A stretch of DNA of 64,000 nucleotides from Labia minor (GCA_963082975.1 OY720344.1:29299172-29363171), one strand, 5' to 3'. Positions 48,276-61,117 are shown, counted from the first letter of the stretch. Program-made: numbers and translations. Notes: generated by a model not told the origin, from the sequence alone.

Positions 48276-48675
48276 TCGTTATTTAAAAATGAAAATAATG
48301 ATTTTGTTATTTTTTTTTCTTTTTATCTATTGTTTACTTTTTAATAAATTACTATTCTATATTTATTTATTCATTGTTCTTTTATTAATAAAGTTTTAGA
48401 TAGTTTTATAAGTTTTAATATTTTTTCAATAAAATATTATTCAATATATTTATTAATATTATTTTATTTATTATTATTGAGTACCCGAAGTTCCATTCAT
48501 TTTAATCAGATTGATGCAATGATGCAACAGTTAATAATTGTAATATTGTAATAAATTTCTATCTTGAAAATTGTTACATATTATTCAGGATATTTTAAAA
48601 ACTATTTCTTTCTTTAATTAATATTCATTTTTTCTATAAGTCAGATATATTTCCAAATATTAAATAATTTTTGAA

Positions 48676-49162
48676 GTGAAAACTTCTTTAGCGGCGTTGA
48701 GCACTTTTGCGGGATGGGGAAAAAGTATAGAACTCGCGTGATCGTGACCAACACCATGAAACCATCTGCTTTCAAATTTCTTATAACAGAGCGCGAAATT
48801 TGAATTGTCATTAGAACTGTTTTATAAATTATCTCTAACATATAAATATATATTTATTATGTAAAGTTCATTTCATATATACATATATAATCAAAATTAT
48901 ACGAAATGAACTTCACATAATAAATATATATTTTATGTTAGAGATAAGAATTATAAAACAGTTCGTATTGCAATATTTTAAACAAAGTTGTGTATTTATA
49001 TATATATAAATATAAGTTACAAATTTGTTTAAAATATATGTTTAAAATAATATATAAGTTATATATATATACATGCATATGAAATTCATCTTTCTCGTGA
49101 AATAGCGCGAATTTCGTCTGTTTTAAAATTTCTTACGCAGAAGTTTTCACTTCTGTCGGCCA
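48676..49162. mobile_element. Short element with GAAGTGAAAACTTCT ends
   Basis: The interval is bounded by GAAGTGAAAACTTCTTTAGC and the inverse AGAAGTTTTCACTTCTGTCG. These ends match those of the nested element at 14321-17331, including the TTTAGCGGCGT that follows, so this is likely its non-autonomous relative. It contains a 151-bp AT-rich palindrome. Confidence 0.6.
48814..48964. repeat. 151-bp AT-rich inverted repeat
   Basis: Arms of about 60-65 bases begin GAACTGTTTTATAAATTATC and end with the inverse, around a short centre near 48885. Pairing is near perfect with a few mismatches; the transcript would form a long hairpin. Confidence 0.85.
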
Positions 49163-49559
49163 GTCCCACGACTGCCAATTTTGCTTTTTTAATTCCGAAA
49201 AGCTGCAAAGCACGTTTTTTTGTCTTTAGTTTGTTTTATAACCACTTGGGGCGCTAAACAGTTTTTCAAAAAAACACTATAGAAAAAAAATATATGTACC
49301 TATATATTATATATTTATGTATTATTGAGGAGCACAAGTTCATTAATTTTAATCAGATTGATGCAAATGTGTAACATTTAATAATTGTAATAAATAATTA
49401 AAGAATTGTGAATCAATATTTTTTAAAGGGTAGAGCGAGAGCTCGGTGTCCCAGGTATTAATATTACCAGCCAAATCCAATAATAATGAATCATTTTTTT
49501 TAACTTAAGTACCGAGCCGAGGCTCGGGGTCCCGGTACTTAACTTATTATATAGTAAAT

Positions 49560-51505
49560 ATCTATATTAATCGATTTTTCTTTTGTAAAGTATCATGATA
49601 ATAGTTAGAAAGTTATAATTTCATTGTCATTCGTGTATATAATAGTAAAATGAGTCAAATACAAGCTTCTGAGGAAGATGTAACTGTCGAAGAGATCATA
49701 AAGTTTAATCAAATTTATATTGAAACTTAAAACCGAGTGGTTTTAATAACTTATTTTTAATCTATTGTTTTTATTATTTATTTTTTAATTTTTTCTTTAT
49801 CTTTTTTCCTATTATATTTTCAAATAGTAATACTAAATTTTGAAGTGATTAATGATATTTACCATGATTAATTGTTCATGGCTAAATCATAATAAATATT
49901 TCTGCCTATTATCTGTTGATATTTTCTGGTAAATAATAAAAATAAATGAATCGATGATAATAAATCTGTCATTTTTGCAATTCTCATTTACACTTTCATA
50001 ACTGTTGAAATTTAAATTTGTAATTTATACATCCACAAATGAAAAGGCAATGCAAAATCAATTTGGGTAGTTAAAGACTTAATTTATCTTTTCATATATT
50101 CAATATTGAATTTATTAGGGATAAAATTACTTTTTATGAGAATGAATGAAAGTAAATTACTATTTGTTATTGGTTCAAGTGGTAAATAAATAGCTTAAAA
50201 TATTCTCCGTTTTCTTTCTATAACATATAAACAAATATTAACTTTAAACAAACCTTGTTACCTATATTTGAAGAGAATATTGTTCAATTTAAAAATATAT
50301 TCTATTATTTAAATTTAAATTTACATTTTCATTTTAATTATGATCCGGTTTTCTTTCTAGGATCAACGTTAATGTATTAAAATTGGAAAAATAATATTTT
50401 TTTTACTATTTTCTGAATTTGATCTTTTAACATTTTATTTACCATTTTTTTTTCCTTCAACTTTATTTAATTAAGATTATCAATTTCGTAATCTAGTGAG
50501 AATTAGTTGAGGGGTCTTTTTGAAAATTGATATTTGTAAGAATTCAGAATGCAATAGATGAAGCCCGTTCATCTGGTTAATTAATTAAAGTTAAAGGGAA
50601 TCAATCAGAACAAATTGTAAACAAAAATTATAACTTTATCGATTTTTGTAGATTGTTATAACTCAAATACTTAGTGAAAAAAAATAAAATAGAAATTTTA
50701 TTAGATAAGGGAAATGAGAGAAAGATGAAGTTTATTATTGAACAACAAAGAAAACTATGTGAAAGGATTAAAAACTTTATATTTTCTCGTTCCCACTATT
50801 AAATCATAAAAATGAAGAAAGAAGAAACTTTTAGGACTAATGATGTTAGAAAAAGATTAATATAGAAACATAGTTCGGTTGATAATTCCAAATAGATTGA
50901 TTAAATTGTTTATCAAAGGAAAATAAAACGATTATTCATTTTATTAAATTATTTTATCTGTTTATAAATGGTTTTTCTCTTTAATTGAAAATTTATCTTA
51001 AAAAATATTCTTATATTTTACTTTAAAATTAAATGAATGTGATTAATACTTCATTTAAGAATGATAAAAAATGCGAAAATATAATAAAAATAAATATTAA
51101 TATCCTTTCGACTCATTCAAAATAAGAGTCGTTAATAAAATTAACTTTAAAATTCAAAATATTTTGCTTTTTATTTTTAATTATCTTATAAATTCTTTCA
51201 AAAAGATTAATTCTTTTTGTATTCTTGTAAAACTTAAATATCAATTCATTATAATCTCTATACCAATAATAAGGAAATTTCCTTAAGAAAATATTTGATT
51301 TATATCTTTTAGAAATAATACTTCTTCTCCTTCCAGTTTATTTGTTTTTTGTTTGTAAAATTTTCCAATTACAATTTGATTTAGAAAAGTTATAATTCTT
51401 TGCCTTGTGTTAAAATTAAGAAGATATATAATATTTAATACTATTCTATATAAGCTAATATTTTTTGAAATTAATTTCACCAATGTCCATTATAGTGAGT
51501 TATTA
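49560..51505. other. AT-rich stretch
   Basis: No gene recognised. The minus-strand frame at 51283-51483 has no supporting feature. Confidence 0.4.
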
Positions 51506-51510
51506 AATGT

Positions 51511-51690
51511 TTTTTGCCATCATCAAAGAGCCAAACATGCACTGGTTTAATAAATATTATTTATTAATTTTAATTTATAATTTATAATTAATTAAATTTA
51601 ATTTATATATAATATATGTTATTTAATCCAATTCAAATTGCGAGATAGTCGAGTGGAGACACTCCAGCTTTTAATTTTTTTAAATTCAAG
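51511..51690 (-). repeat. Family B repeat, partial copy
   Basis: On the minus strand it matches 54690-54850: the GAGTGGAGACACTCC-type end, AATTTGAATTGGATTAA, an A/T block, and AAACCAGTGCATGTTTGGC with TTTGATGATGGC. The plus strand GCGAGATAGTCGAGTGG at 51640 resembles a polymerase III A box, raising the possibility of a tRNA-Ser/Leu-derived end. Confidence 0.55.
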
Positions 51691-52289
51691 AATTAATATT
51701 TCTCTAGGTCATTAATACCACTCCCTCCTTCATTATAATTTGCATATTCACATAAAATTGAGATCAAAATAGACATACATAAATTCAATTGATTGGTATA
51801 GTACATCGAGATTGTCAATTTATTTAATGGATTCCCGAGATAACTTTTGTGGACCTCTAAAGCTTAATTCATTTAGATTATATATCTAAAATAACATTAC
51901 ACGATGTTTGGTTGTAGTTTGAATATAAATTGACTTGCTCTATTGGAAATCTATAACTTTTACAAAAACCTGGTCATGTTACTAATTTAAAAATAAAATA
52001 TAAAAATAAAATAAATAAAGAGTTGTTTATTACATTTGAACATACAATACATGTATTCTACAATATTAATAATACAACACTATTATATAACTATATATTC
52101 AGAAATAACTATATAAATAAATAGTAAGTAGTTTCAAAGATCGTATATCAGCTTTAGTTAATTTCTCTCTTAAATATTACACAAGAATTAAACAAAAATT
52201 ACCTATAACGGATAATTAACCATCTCCAACTAAATATGAATTTCTATGACAAATTATAACAAAATAATTATCTAGGTATTTAGTTTTTT

Positions 52290-52770
52290 ATGACGCCACA
52301 CATGGGATCGAAATTGGCAAGTTACTTGATAAAAATAGCATCTCTGTCTATGACCTTAGGAGATGAGAGTAGATTTAGAGTATTTGAGAATAGGATTCTT
52401 CGCAGTATTTATGGTCCAAAGAAAGATGAGGTCTTCGGGAAATGGCGGATCTATGCATCTCCAGATAATGTTAGAATTATTCAGATTTAGTTAGAATTAT
52501 CCAGATATAGTTAGAATTATAAAAATGGGCAGGGTACGTGGCTAGAATGGGAGAAGAAAGAATGGCGAAAAATATATTGGTGGAGAGACCAAGTGGGAAA
52601 CGTGCGCTTGGAAGACCAAGGACGCGGTGGATGGATAATGTAGGAAGGGACGTGAGAGAGATGGGAGAGGGTAGGGATTGGAGTGTTATGGCTCAGAATA
52701 GGGATACTTGGAAAAGTGTGGTTGAAGCGGCCTAGAACTTTCGAGTTCCATAGATCCATAGAGATAGATA
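52290..52770 (+). mobile_element. Non-LTR retrotransposon 3' end
   Basis: The sequence covers the last part of a reverse transcriptase: ESRFRVFENRILRSIYGPKK and DEVFGKWRIYASPDNVRIIQ (stop at 52488), a slipped triplication of TTAGAATTAT(T/C)CAGAT at 52472-52520, then GYVARMGEERMAKNILVERP, SGKRALGRPRTRWMDNVGRD and DWSVMAQNRDTWKSVVEAA, stop at 52733. It ends with a (GATA)n tail. The GRPxxRWxD motif is the usual C-terminus of this large arthropod LINE group. It is 5'-truncated, and the triplication breaks the frame. Confidence 0.85.
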
Positions 52771-52774
52771 GATA

Positions 52775-53455
52775 TATTTTTTTTGCTATATTTTGACTTC
52801 GATATTATATGATTTTGAATGTTATTTCCTTTATTATATTTTTTATGAATTCAACCAAATATAAATTAATTGATTTACTCCTATTTCCATTATCCAAACA
52901 TTTATTTTTATATTTTGGATCTTTTTTACTAAATATTAAATTATCTTTAATCATGAATTCAATCATCTTTCATATCCAGTATTTTCAAAAAATGTTAACA
53001 AAAAAATTGATTATTCACAAATTATCTCCTTTTTATTTTCAATTGATTATAATTGTCTATACTACATTGACAATGCTATTTCTGTCATTCAAAAGATATA
53101 AAGATAAACCTTTGACAACGACTTTTTTGTGAAGTTATTGTTGTTACTTTCATTTATATATCTTCAAATACTCTTTAATTATATTTAAAGAATAAAAAAT
53201 TCTTAATCCTCATATATCTTTCTAATGATAATTACAATTATACCTCTCAATATTGTAAATATATACTTAATATACCATAAAATACGATTATATAATAAAA
53301 TAAAAACATATATATTTAGCAATTTTATTTATATCACCTACGTCGCATGGAAACGGGAAATTTCAAATTCGTTCCCCTGCGCCACCCCCTATATATATTA
53401 TTAATTAAAATATTATTTCAAAATTTCAATTTTTTTATATATATTAATTTGATAA
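52775..53455. other. AT-rich stretch
   Basis: A 107-codon plus frame at 52809-53132 is hydrophobic but built of AT-biased residues and has no recognisable family, so no gene is called. Confidence 0.35.
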
Positions 53456-53461
53456 AATCTA

Positions 53462-54110
53462 ATGCCGGCTCCAGACATGCTTGCTAAATATCAAGCAAAA
53501 CATTTGGAAAACATGTATGGTGTGGATGGGTTGCTTGCCCTGAGCTTGGTATATGCCGAGCACAAACATTCGGGTGCTCGCTAGTTCGCTATTACAGCGA
53601 GCACAAGACGAATATTTGAGAATGTCAATCAAATAGTGGTTTTTATAAATTAATACACATAAATAAATTATTAAGTTATTTAATCAATATTAATTAATAC
53701 TCAAAGTAAATTTTTTTACACATATTTATATGCACTCGTAAACATATTAATATAATATTTACTCTTCTAGCTTTCATACTAGAAAAATCGTGTATAATGC
53801 TCTCAAAATTTATATTTATATTTTTTCCGCCGGCCCTGCTTTTCAAAAGAAAAATCGATGATTTAAAAAAATATTGGTATATCACTTCAAAGTAATCATA
53901 TAAACTTTTCAAAAGAAATGATCCCCTTAGGTTAATTAGCAATACGCAACATATATCACAGTTTGGCAAGCACAAGACGAATGAGAATGTTCGGTGCCCG
54001 TTGGGTGGTTAGCGCACTTTCGGCATTTCACGAATATCTGTATCCCTATGTTCGTTATTTGGCGAACTCCAATACAAGCACAAACTCCACCGCATGTGTG
54101 GAGCCGGCAT
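53462..54110. mobile_element. Inverted-repeat element (ATGCCGGCTCCA ends), unclassified
   Basis: Ends ATGCCGGCTCCAGACATGC and the inverse of GCATGTGTGGAGCCGGCAT enclose GC-richer subterminal regions with repeated GAGCACAAGACGAAT and AGCACAAGACGAATGAG motifs. The AT-rich centre contains ~87 bases nearly identical to 19849-19935. No coding sequence. The target duplication is ambiguous, so the superfamily is not assigned. Confidence 0.7.
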
Positions 54111-54689
54111 ATAAATTTCTAATTATAAAAAATTTGTAATTCAACAAAATTAGATTAATTGTCAATATATCTCTCTATCTATCACTATAAGATTTAAATA
54201 ATAATAAAAAATATAATATGTGTATAATTCATAAATATAAATATTCTTCAGGTGCATATTTTGTATGTATTTTCTTTTACATATGGGATAAAGTGGATTT
54301 GTTCAACATAACAATTTTTTCGAAAACATACCTACATACACAAAATATTACCATATCATAAAATTGATTGAAATTATTCAATATTGCTTATCGTTTAAAA
54401 ATCAATTTCATAAAAAGTTATTAAAATCTCGTTTACATTTAGATTAATTTATATTTCATTCTATATCAAAAAGTATTTCAATAAATTGCTTTATCTTTTA
54501 GCATTTAATATTTTTTTATTATTGTTGTTGAATAAATTCATAATTAAATTAAAATTTACAAAAAAAGATGGTTTACAAAGGAAAAAAATGATGTGATACT
54601 AATTCTAAACAAGACAGTCAAACATGCATCATGAGTGAAATTGTGTTTTTGAAAATTATAAACTATATTGATTTTCATTGATTTATAAT

Positions 54690-54985
54690 TAAAAAATCTG
54701 GTGTGTCTCCACTCGACAGTCTCGCAAATTTGAATTGGATTAATTAACACATATATTATATTTAAATTAAATTTAATTAATTATAAATTAATAAATATAT
54801 ATTAAACCAGTGCGTGTTTGGTTCTTTGTTGATGGCACCACATCACGTCAAAAAATGAAAACGTGGTAGGTAATGACCCACTTCCGGATGAGCTACATTT
54901 CTCAAAAGTTGATAGAAAACTACGAATTTTGAATAATGCCCATGTACCAAATTTCATGATTCTAGCTAAAACCATTTTTAATTTA
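54690..54985 (+). repeat. Family B dispersed repeat, copy 2
   Basis: GTGTCTCCACTCGACAGTC, then AAACCAGTGCGTGTTTGG, TTGTTGATGGCACCAC, GGTAATGACCCACTTCCGG and GTACCAAATTTCATGATTC match the copy at 14995-15500, with a ~130-base deletion in the middle and no terminal hairpin. A (TA)n tract follows. Confidence 0.7.
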
Positions 54986-55319
54986 TAAATATATATATAT
55001 ATATATATTTTTTTTAGATAGATATAGTTTACCAGTTGATAGAGGGTTTATATGTTCCAAGAATTTTAACACAAAAGGATTTTAGGTGGCATATTACATA
55101 CCTATATTATGATTTTATAGCTAGTTTTAGATAACGGTATATTAAATTGATATAATATATGATTCAAATGCCAAGTGGGTTAATATCATAGCGTATATTA
55201 TTTATATCTTATATTTTGCATATAATTTGAATCTTTGTATCTGTTTTAAGAAAGAGTCCATTTTCTTAGAATCCAACCAATGTCTTGAAAAGTTTTTTTT
55301 TTTATTTTTTTGTGATTAG

Positions 55320-55799
55320 CGAAGGGTGGCGCGTGCGCGGGGTTTCACCACCTGTGGCCGGTTGGTTCTGTAGACGCCGTTGTCTTTCTGGGATCAGTTG
55401 CGCGCCGATATGCAGAGTGAACGGCCCCCAACAACATCAGCACCCGATTATACGCTCCTCGCGATCGCTCACGTCCTCTCAGGACTTCACAATGACACAT
55501 CCTCTTTAGGAGAGCCAGGACTGAAAGCATCCCTTGCGCCCGCTGCACCTCTTTATATCACCATCTATGCCATCTTGGTGGTTTGCGGGGCGAGTGCTAA
55601 TATCGCCGTCTTAATCACCGTGGCAAGAGGTTGGATGCGAGGAGGCGCTGGCCGCGATACCACGTGCGGTTATGTCGCCAATCTTGCTCTTGCTGATCTG
55701 ATTAAATGCGTTCTCGTATTGCCAGTCTCTTTTGTCCTTCTCGTCGTGCGTAATTGGGTCTTCGGATCATTTTTATGTTACTTTGCGCCCATGTTACAG
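55320..55799 (+). CDS. Class A G-protein-coupled receptor, first coding exon
   Basis: The exon follows the acceptor TTTTGTGATTAG and ends CAG|GTAACA. An in-frame TAG at 55371 puts the start at the first ATG, 55410, giving 130 codons ending in phase 0. Residues 1-45 form an extracellular tail with an N-glycosylation site (NDTS). TM1 is PLYITIYAILVVCGASANIA with the conserved asparagine in SANIAVL. After a short loop, TM2 is VANLALADLIKCVLVLPVS with the LALAD motif and its conserved aspartate. The first outer loop has the family tryptophan (RNWVFGSF), followed by the TM3 disulphide cysteine in LCYFAPMLQ. This is the usual exon layout of peptide-type receptors, but the ligand class cannot be fixed without TM3-TM7, which were not found before base 64000. 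The exon is markedly GC-richer than its surroundings. Confidence 0.9.
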
Positions 55800-56194
55800 G
55801 TAACAACATCATATAATTTATTTTAATTTTTAAAGAAAATAGAACAATAGGAATAGTTGAATTTATTGGTCAATTTTACAATTTTAACAGAAATTAATTC
55901 ATTTTTAATAACTCAAGTAAAACTTATTATAAAATATCATATGGTAGTCAATTTGTTATAATTTGTCCTTCTCGTCGTACGCAATTGGGTCTTCGGATCA
56001 TTTTTATGTTACTTTGCGCCCATGTTACAGGTAACAACATCACATAATTTATTTTAATTTTTAAAGAAAATAGAACAATAGGAATAGTTGAATTTATGGA
56101 TCACAATTTAACAATTTTATCAGAAGTTAATTCATTTTTAAGAATTCAAGTAAAACTTATTATAAAATATCATATGGTAGTCAATTTGTTATAA
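55731..56194 (+). repeat. 231-bp tandem duplication across the receptor exon/intron border
   Basis: Copy 1 is 55731-55961 and copy 2 is 55962-56194. Each has the last 69 coding bases (from TTTGTCCTTCTCGTCGT), the donor CAG|GTAACAACATCA and ~160 intron bases. In the coding part they differ at two positions, both third-codon and synonymous (GTG/GTA, CGT/CGC). Copy 2 has no evident acceptor before it. Confidence 0.95.
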
Positions 56195-56199
56195 TATAA

Positions 56200-57103
56200 C
56201 TAAATATAATTGAGTTGCATAATGTCCAGGCGGAAGATAAAAGACTATAAAAAAAATTTTTTTATTAAGCCAATCATTTTTTTATTTTATTTAAAATAAA
56301 ATATGAAAATTATAAAGTTAATTTGAAATGTAAAATAAAAATTTGCATGTAAATGAAATTTATATTAATATTCATTATAATTCAATTAATAAATTTTATT
56401 CAACTTTAAATGATATTTAAATAATAAATAAGAGAAATAAGTATATATTAAATCTAATATGTATTAATCTAAACTTAAAAAATTAAAAGCTATAATAAAG
56501 TTAAGGGATATAGAAAGAAAGAAATATGAAATTATAAACTCAACATATGAACTGAAAGTAAATTAGTAAATAAGATTAAAATTTAAAAAAACAGAAAATA
56601 AAAAATAATCCTCTTTTAAAGACCATAATTCTTGAGTATTATAGATGTCTAAATATTATCTAAGAAAAATAAAATTCATTATTTAATTTCATAATGAATT
56701 AATTGATGAAATTTATTTTCAACTTTTCTTTTTTATAATATAAAAAAATTGTAATTTATCATAATGGAAAATATGAAAAATTTTCAAAAAACATGAGTAT
56801 ATGGGTTACAATTTATATATATATATTATATATTTTTTAAATTATATTTTAATTTATTAACATTATCTTAATTGTAAATATTTGTAATTGTTCATGGTTA
56901 GAAAAAGCAAATGTATACATGCGACCCATCAAACGTATTATAATTTGATATCTCGCGCGTTTGTTTTTATAAATTAAATACATTGAAAAACAAAAAAAAA
57001 AGTATTTTTTTATTTTTTTCATTAAGTATATAAACAACATTAGTTTTTTTTTTTGAAAAATTTCAAAAAGAATGTCCTTTATTCAATTTAATTTAATCTA
57101 AAA

Positions 57104-57146
<43 letters not shown>

Positions 57147-57349
57147 TCTATATTAAAATTGATAAAATAATTTTTTTTAAATTTTGTTAGACTTTATGTA
57201 CAATGTTTATTTTTTTATTATTTTTTATATTTAATATTGAAATTAATTATAATTTATAAATTGTATATAACTCAACGCATTTAAGATTAATAGGGAAGCT
57301 TTTAAACCTACACTCCAGTTATATTAATAAAAAACCAATAAAGTTTCCC

Positions 57350-57400
<51 letters not shown>

Positions 57401-57690
57401 GAACCTTAGCTCAAGCAACGCTTTCGGAAGACGAGGATTAAATTGCAGATTTTTTTTTTTTTGAATAAAATAATTAATAAAACTGATTCAATTATAGAAA
57501 TATCATTTTTTTTCGAACGAAATTACAAACATTATATAAGTAAATTAAATGAAAAGAAAATATTAATTATATTTTATCAACAAGATATAGATAAAAATTT
57601 AACATTTCAAATCGTTGAGTTACAAACTAGATTTATTAGAATATAATAAAATAATAAATTTTATTTTAAAGAATAATGTCTAGGTATATA
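56200..57690. other. AT-rich stretch, probable receptor intron
   Basis: Contains long (TA)n tracts at about 57108-57144 and 57358-57395, followed by CTTAGCTCAAGCAACGCTTT and a T-run (57396-57450), which may be an old tRNA-derived insertion. No exon recognised. Confidence 0.4.
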
Positions 57691-57706
57691 TACTATAATT
57701 ATAAAT

Positions 57707-58181
57707 CAGGGGTTCTCAAACTTTTTCTACCATAGACCCCCTCTAGGAATTTTATTTATTTCAAAGACCCTCTACGTTAGGAATATATATATACATCTAA
57801 TTGTGTGTGTGCAAAAGCTTTCACAGACGACTCATTTTAAAACACATAGTAATAGGAAAATGAGGGGAAATTGTGTAGAAGAAATAAACTGAAATATCAA
57901 TAATTATATCTATATTTTTAATGATTAAATTTAACACATAATAAAAAAAAACATTAATGTTTTACAAAATTATAATATTAGTGTGATGGATGGACTTGAC
58001 GTTTTTGTGCAATTTCTTTTGTTTGGCCTAAAATTACTAAGTTTTATTCTTAAATCTCTCCTTTTAATTTATTTTTTACTAGACATTCATAGACCCCCAA
58101 TAGACCCCTTGGTGATCATAGACCCCCCATGAAGTCCCATAGACCCCCAGGGGTCCACATGGACCCCTTTGAGAATAGCTG
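57707..58181. mobile_element. Non-autonomous hAT element
   Basis: Exact 8-bp duplication TTATAAAT (57699-57706, 58182-58189) flanks CAGGGGTTCTCAAAC and the inverse CAGCTATTCTCAAAG. Subterminal regions contain repeated ATAGACCCCC-type motifs (right end especially), likely transposase-binding sites. It is 475 bp without a gene. Confidence 0.92.
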
Positions 58182-58194
58182 TTATAAATGATAA

Positions 58195-59240
58195 ATGGTT
58201 TGGTTTTTATTTAACTCACTGATAATTCTTTTTTTTAATAATAATTTATTATATAACTAACTTTGTTATTAAATAAATATTATATAATAATCTGTTGACT
58301 TTTTTTTTAATAATCTTACTAAAATTAATTATGCAAATTTTTATTTGTTTTAAAAGCCTTAGGTAAATTTATTTCATTTATTTACTTTTCTATTGCTATT
58401 TTTTATTTATAATTTAAACAGTATTTTAATTTATATTTAATAAACAATATTCTAATGAATAATACTTAAATAAAATTAAAAAAATATATAAATCTAAAGT
58501 TCCTAGGGTATAATTTTTCCAATCAGCATTTATAACCATGTATGTAAATATTTGATATATTTGCAAATATATTGTTTAAGAGATTATCTACTCACTGATA
58601 GTAAATTTTATTTATATATATTACATTTATTAATCCAAACTTCTTTTTATTCATGTGTAAATAATTCCGTGTCAGATAATTCTCTGTTTCCAAATGACAT
58701 TTTGTAAATTGCGTGGATGTTAATCTCAAAAAGAAGTTTCTTTTTAAAACGGGCATTAAAAAAATATTTGTAAAAAAAATGTATTTATCGCAAGGTCTTT
58801 TAATTTTTTTGTTTTTTTTACATATCGGATATAATAAGTAATGATGTTTTAAACGAGAAAACTTTTTATGTGAAGTTGAAGTTTATTGACTATCGATTAT
58901 AATGAAAGTTTTAGTTTGATATAAAATTTTCATATAAGTTTAAACATTTTCATTTTAATCAAATTTAATCATAAATTTAAGGTATTATTATTCGGTTATT
59001 AATTGAGTTGTTGCGAAAAATTACCATTATTGATTTTTTCAAGATAATAATAAGTTTGTATATATATTATTTTTTTCCAAAATTACTCTCTTAAACTACG
59101 CCAGAATTACTATTTTTAAAAATTTTATATAATATAAAATATTATTATTAATATTAATAAATAAAAATATTCTTTGGGATTTTGGAAAAATGCAATAGTT
59201 TCCAAACTTTCATTTGAACCACCGTTTAGATTATAACTTT
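58195..59240. other. AT-rich stretch, probable receptor intron
   Basis: No exon, gene or element recognised. Confidence 0.4.
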
Positions 59241-59245
59241 ATAAT

Positions 59246-59870
59246 AAGTTGACCTGTGGCCAGGTCCGAACCGACCGACGATTTGAAGTAAATTAATTTC
59301 CAGCTACAGAAACAATTTCAAATAATTTTAATATATCTATTAATGTAATAAAAAACAGATATGGATACATAAATAATAAATATAAACATTTTTAATTTTA
59401 TTTTATTTATAATATATATGCAAGACCATGCTGTGACGTCATGAATGGCTGGATTACGTCATATAATTTTAAATCAAGAAAAAACTAATAAATATGATTT
59501 TCCCGAGGATAAAACCAATATAAAGTGCATGATTCGTGGTGATATATAAAAAAATCTCCTCAACCTTTCCCTTCCTATCGTCGATCGCTAATACTACCAC
59601 TTCCGGTTTCCGGATTTGCACCAAAAGTTGATCAATTCATCCCACTGATGCATTAAGTAAATATACCAAATTTCATTAAAATCGTTTGAGCCGTTCAGGC
59701 TGTACACATCTATACGGACGGACAGACGGACAGACGGACGGACGGACAGACATCCTGCTAAAAATACTTTTTTCTGTTAAGAAAATGCATGATTCGTGGA
59801 GATATGTAAAAATCTCCACATGTGAAATTTGGTGTGAAAACAATACCTCCCCTACTATCGTCGGTCGGTA
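59246..59870 (-). repeat. Family A dispersed repeat, copy 5
   Basis: Near full-length, opening AAGTTGACCTGTGGCCAGG and ending TATCGTCGGTCGGTAAAAA. The first palindrome is intact (TGACGTCA near 59434) while the second has mutated to TTACGTCA; about 30 bases after CTCCTCA are deleted near 59560. The GGACGGAC array is longer than in the other copies. Confidence 0.85.
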
Positions 59871-59874
59871 AAAA

Positions 59875-60706
59875 TGGCATTCATTTATTCATTTATTAAA
59901 GGAAAGTGGATTTATTCATTTCTCTCAAATTTGTGGATTATTTCTGGAATATTTATTTTATTTAGTTTTTGTGTATTATTCATGCTTGTATAGTTTATTT
60001 TTAATCACCACATACATCTTCAATTCTCTTGAAGGTAAGATTGTTAAGAAACGTTTCTTCTAAATATTAATTGATTTCTCATTTAATTAGAGTTTATTAG
60101 AAATAAAGTATACAAAAATTAGTAAAATTGAATTTAAAAGGTAATGAGAAAATAAATTTGACCTTGTTTAGTTACTTTGATCCCTTGACCCCTTTTAATA
60201 TCAATTTACTTATAAATAGTCGATGTTATTCGGTTTCAATTCAATCAATAATCTCTTGTAAACTTCAGAAGATCAAAATATCTCGATACTTCAGCTAAAA
60301 ATGAAAAGGAAAAATAACACTTAATTACTTAAAAAAGGCTATTATTTTTACCATAAATTTTATCTAAATTTGTATTTGAATGATATTATTGTTTAATAAT
60401 AAAAATATGATTTCAACTTTTTATTGATCTAGAAACTCTTTAAAGTAGTTCTTTCATAATTGAATATTAAGAAGATGTCAAAGTTGAAATTTATAAATCA
60501 TTGAATTATTCATTTATAATTTGTATATATGTACATATCTATCTATAGTTAAAAATATACTTATCCGTAATAAAATTTAGCATACTTGCTAAAGCTAAAT
60601 ATTGCTTATCCGAGAATTATTTGAATAGTTTGTAAAATGAAAGTGATAATGAAATTGTTTTTTTTTTTAATTTTTTGAAATACATTTTTTATACCATAAA
60701 TGCTCT

Positions 60707-60747
<41 letters not shown>

Positions 60748-61110
60748 TATTATTATTAATCTTATTGTGAAATTTATATCATTTTAATCTATTATATACA
60801 TTATAAGTGGCAATATCCACTATGTTTTAAATAAATAAAAAGATAAAAATAAATATTTAATATATAAATTTCCCTTTAGAAGTAAGGGATAAAGAGATAC
60901 AAATACTAAATATTTGTATTAAAAAAATCAGAATTAAATTAAATTGTACTAATAACGATTAAAGAACTGGATTGTATAATTGATTTCGTTTCTTTTAAAT
61001 AATGTACTGATTATTCTTTAATTTCTTTTGAAAAGTATTTCCTTCAAGAAGGTGGTTTAACTTTTGTTCAATATTATAGATTTTATGGAAAAATTCTCAC
61101 TTATAAATTA
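59875..61110. other. AT-rich stretch, probable receptor intron
   Basis: Contains a (TA)n tract at about 60713-60741. No exon or element recognised. Confidence 0.4.
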
Positions 61111-61117
61111 CCTGATA

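Larger units (their letters stand above)
47945..49510 (+). repeat. Composite family C repeat, copy 2, with insertion
   Basis: Blocks run in the order CTTATTATGCTAGCTAAAAT, CAAAAACCGCTCTAACG, a hairpin TACTG-(CCTGCTAAGA)-CAGTA, a tRNA-like segment, an AT tail, and GCTCGGTGTCCCAGG...CCAGCCAAATCCAATAA. Compared with copy 1, about 850-900 extra bases lie inside, bracketed by ~70-base direct repeats at 48474-48550 and 49322-49392 (both contain TTTAATCAGATTGATGCAA). The insert includes the interval bounded by GAAGTGAAAACTTCT ends. Confidence 0.65.

Noticed and set aside
52809..53132. 107-codon hydrophobic frame
   Set aside because: Phe/Ile/Leu/Tyr bias expected from T-rich sequence; no recognisable membrane protein family or upstream promoter.
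57396..57450. tRNA-like sequence followed by a T-run
   Set aside because: The B box is poor and arms do not pair; at most an old tRNA-derived remnant.
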